64,000 nt of DNA from Platycnemis pennipes (taxonomy: Eukaryota > Arthropoda > Insecta > Odonata > Platycnemididae), in contig OW121855.1 of NCBI GenBank assembly GCA_933228895.1, positions 44,406,698 to 44,470,697 on the forward strand, in the 5' to 3' direction. The position numbers and the translations under genes were made by a program. The notes below the pieces were generated by a model. That model saw only the letters and a list, made by a program, of their open reading frames with translations, was not told the DNA's origin and made no database searches. This document shows, piece by piece, positions 61,270 to 64,000 of this stretch (its first letter is position 1; each line of letters opens with the position of its first letter).

Positions 61270-64000
61270 AAGAGTAGATCAGTACAAACACCGATTTCCA
61301 AAAAAAAAACAAGTTATGAGCAATTGAATTAAGACAGATAGAGGAACTTTTCTGAGTCAATAGCGATGCACCGACAGTCGGGTGGTAGTTGGAGGAGTAA
61401 AAGAAGAAAGAGATGACTGGGCGCCTGCAGCGGTGTGAGGAAGACGAGGTCATAAAAGGCAGTGTAGATGGCAATGGATAAGACGGGCTGAGAAAGAGAT
61501 TAGAGTAATGAGGGAGGCGAGAGACCAAAGGGATGGGAGACCGGTGGGACGTTGGGGAGGCAGACAGTGTCGTGAGACGCTCGATTTCATGGAAAGAAAA
61601 CAAGTTCAGAAACCGGACGAGGCAAGAGAAAATTTAGAGAAGGCCAAAGATGGAAAGGGCAGGAACAAGGTCAAAGGGCACATGCCGTAAATACTTGGAC
61701 AAAACCAGGTGTAAGTGGGCGGAATTGAGGAAAATATCCGCTGAGGGATGTCTCCGAGACCGTCGAAAGTTGGGAGACCCAAAAAGAGAAATAAAAAAAT
61801 ATCAAGTTTACTGGAGTTATCGATAAAATCCACAACTTTAGACATCTTCTCAGAGTAAGAATCTGGGCTAATTCCGAATTCATCCTAAGCGGCTAAACGT
61901 TTAACTGATGGCTACATAAAGCTCATTTTCCTCATATTTATTGCCTAGGCACCTTCTGCGAGGCCGATATTTAAGGTAGACCACTGGGAGGCCTTGAGAT
62001 GATGGTTAACACGTGTTCGCATTTTATATTCTCCTTTCTCCAGGGCATTTGAAGTCCCCGCTTAGACACATTCCCTAATGCGCATGCATATGCATTTATT
62101 GTCTACTACTCATCACATCAGTCCCAACACCATTCGACACGAAGCACAACTCGAGGTACGTCAAATCCTGGAAATAGATTATTTGAATGCGTAGAAATAG
62201 AACAAGGCCTATTTTCTATAGGGTCGCCGATGAATTCGGGGATTTTGCCATGCAATTTGTTCCTTTACATGAAGCTATTTTCTCAGTGAATCTCCCCATT
62301 AATCACACTACAAAATAGAAACTGGAATAATTGGCAACTAAGTAAACTTATTTTTGATTCAATGAAATCCTTTTAGAAACATAGCAGCGCATAAAACGGT
62401 CTTAATACCTCAAATCAATCCAGCCAACAGAATATTCCCCGCTAAAACAGAAAATTATCTTATTATAATTGAAAATGGATTTTTACTATTTCAGCAGTGA
62501 AGCCATTAGCGAATTAAAATAGTTTCATATAGTAGCCCAATACACCGAATATAGCCCACCAGGAAGAGTGCCATACCGGCACTATTCTTAGTTGGTTAAA
62601 TAAAAACTTTTTACCTCCCATTAGTAACAAAAAAAATTTCCTTTAACCATTGCAAAACGCAGGTATACATTTATAAAGGAAACTCAATTTCTCAACTCTT
62701 TTACATTGACAAGACACAAATTTTGGTGAGAAGTTGTAGAAATGTAATTCAAATATTAAAAAACCTATTTAAGCGATTTGCAAGTGAAAGTTTTAAGTAA
62801 TTTTTTGTGTCACTAATAAATAAAGAAAACAAAAAAATCATATGCGCCCGTACGAGCCAGATTTAAGTGAATGAAACATGAGTAATAAAACACTTGTAAT
62901 TTCCTATTTGTACTTCTGGCTTTTTATGGATGATTTTTTCTTTCCCAAGATTTCGTATGAGAATCACTTCACTGAAGATTACAAATTTAATAAGCTACTT
63001 TGATGCTGTATCATCCTTTTAAGCAAAGTTTTGCAAGAAATAATAGAGGAGAAAAATATATAATATTATAACCAGAAAATGTGCCAGCTTAGGAGTGAGA
63101 CTGTCCGCATAGTGAGGAAATGAAAAGGCATCTAAATGGTTGCTAAAAAAGGTCGAATTCACTAAAAGGTCAGCAAAGAATACACTCCGGGAAAGAGCAA
63201 GGAAAGCTGACATATCAGAACGGTCAACCAATATTTCCAGTTTAAAGACAATGATGTATATATTAACACATAGAGCTGGAAAGTATCAACAGGATGCATG
63301 TAGGACATCTGATTAGTCGGAATTGCGCCAATCCACGCTATGAGACCTGAATGATTTTCTAATTTCTGTATTCTTAAAATACAGAGTAGACGCTTCCTTT
63401 AGCTGATGCCTCCATTTCAAATTGTATTCTAAAAAAGATGCAATGCACAAAGATTTCATAATCGATCACTCTTTTAGCCTCTTTTGGGCACTGGGTAAAT
63501 TTATTTTATATTCCATTAAAACTTTTAGAGACTCTTTCATGGATGTGTAACATTTTGCATATTATTTTTTTTTGCTTTTGACACTCTTAATAAACTAAAC
63601 TAACAGTCTTGATTAAAAAATAACGATAAATATTTAGTATAGGTTTGTGCTAAATGCTGGTTTAAGAGATGAGTTTTGGAGTAAATTAAAAAAATTCTTT
63701 TCCAATCACGCTACTATTACTATCACTTGGCAACAATAGAATCCAGATTCCACAAAGATGCATTGTATACTCTGCATATCCATAAAGTGTGATAGAGACT
63801 ACCTATTGCGGACAAACTTTCTTAAGAAGCACTGCTCATAGAGTAGGAATATTGGTGTTGACAATAGTCCTCAGCCAAAAAACTTATTATTGTTATATTT
63901 TTACGGATGTAAAACTGACGACAGAGACCAACTGTCTTAAAACACGCGGTAATTTGGGTATAAACGACAATTACTGGGTTGTTGAACACTAGGGGGAGAA
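61270..64000. other. No gene recognised
   Basis: 61,370-61,800 is purine-rich on the plus strand. The rest is AT-rich. Open frames are at most about 110 codons and lack domains. The last frame (63,789-63,992, plus) is unassigned. Confidence 0.55.

Overview
This is a 64 kb stretch of nuclear DNA from an animal, most likely an arthropod and probably an insect. The evidence is an AT-rich background broken by short GC/CpG-rich islands, no operons, no long open frames, and a mix of transposon relics: LINE tails with a GATGTA-type 3' end, a Penelope-like element with a GIY-YIG endonuclease, a Helitron, tRNA-derived SINEs and a TTAA-flanked MITE. The species cannot be named from the sequence alone. 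I found no host protein-coding gene, canonical tRNA, rRNA or snRNA that I could defend. The window reads as intergenic or intronic DNA whose recognisable content is almost all mobile-element debris.

Layout. 1-600: 3' end of a LINE whose reverse-transcriptase frame is cut by the window edge. About 1,940-2,195 and 4,915-5,085: tRNA-like SINE copies on the minus strand. 5,453-5,564 and 7,611-7,811: two minus-strand tails of the same LINE family. 6,124-6,250: a plus-strand SINE. 8,001-9,320: a compact Helitron with both expected ends and a remnant of the Rep/helicase frame. 9,325-22,080: almost featureless AT-rich DNA with a few hairpins and one exact 48-bp tandem duplication. 22,085-23,060: a GC-rich block with a dense CpG island. 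23,291-25,750: a SINE followed by a 5'-truncated Penelope-like element with inverted arms and a Jockey-like LINE nested inside. 31,121-31,420: a 300-bp inverted-repeat element. 35,177-35,463: a piggyBac-like MITE. 35,920-36,870: a cluster of two SINEs and another LINE 3' end. 38,172-38,512, 43,975-44,250, 46,855-46,965, 52,312-52,420 and 56,002-56,218: further SINE copies. 39,560-40,440, 41,740-42,260 and 58,790-59,560: further GC-rich islands. 61,109-61,267: a last LINE tail.

How the parts relate. Most elements here are non-autonomous or dead. Six copies of one LINE family share the same 3' UTR and microsatellite-like tail. Several SINEs with different tRNA-like heads (Glu-like, Met-like and others) share one 3' body, which suggests head swapping around a conserved module. 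The Penelope, the 300-bp inverted-repeat element and the Helitron are the best candidates for unusual biology. The GC-rich islands are the only places where a host promoter or first exon seems plausible, and that is inference only.
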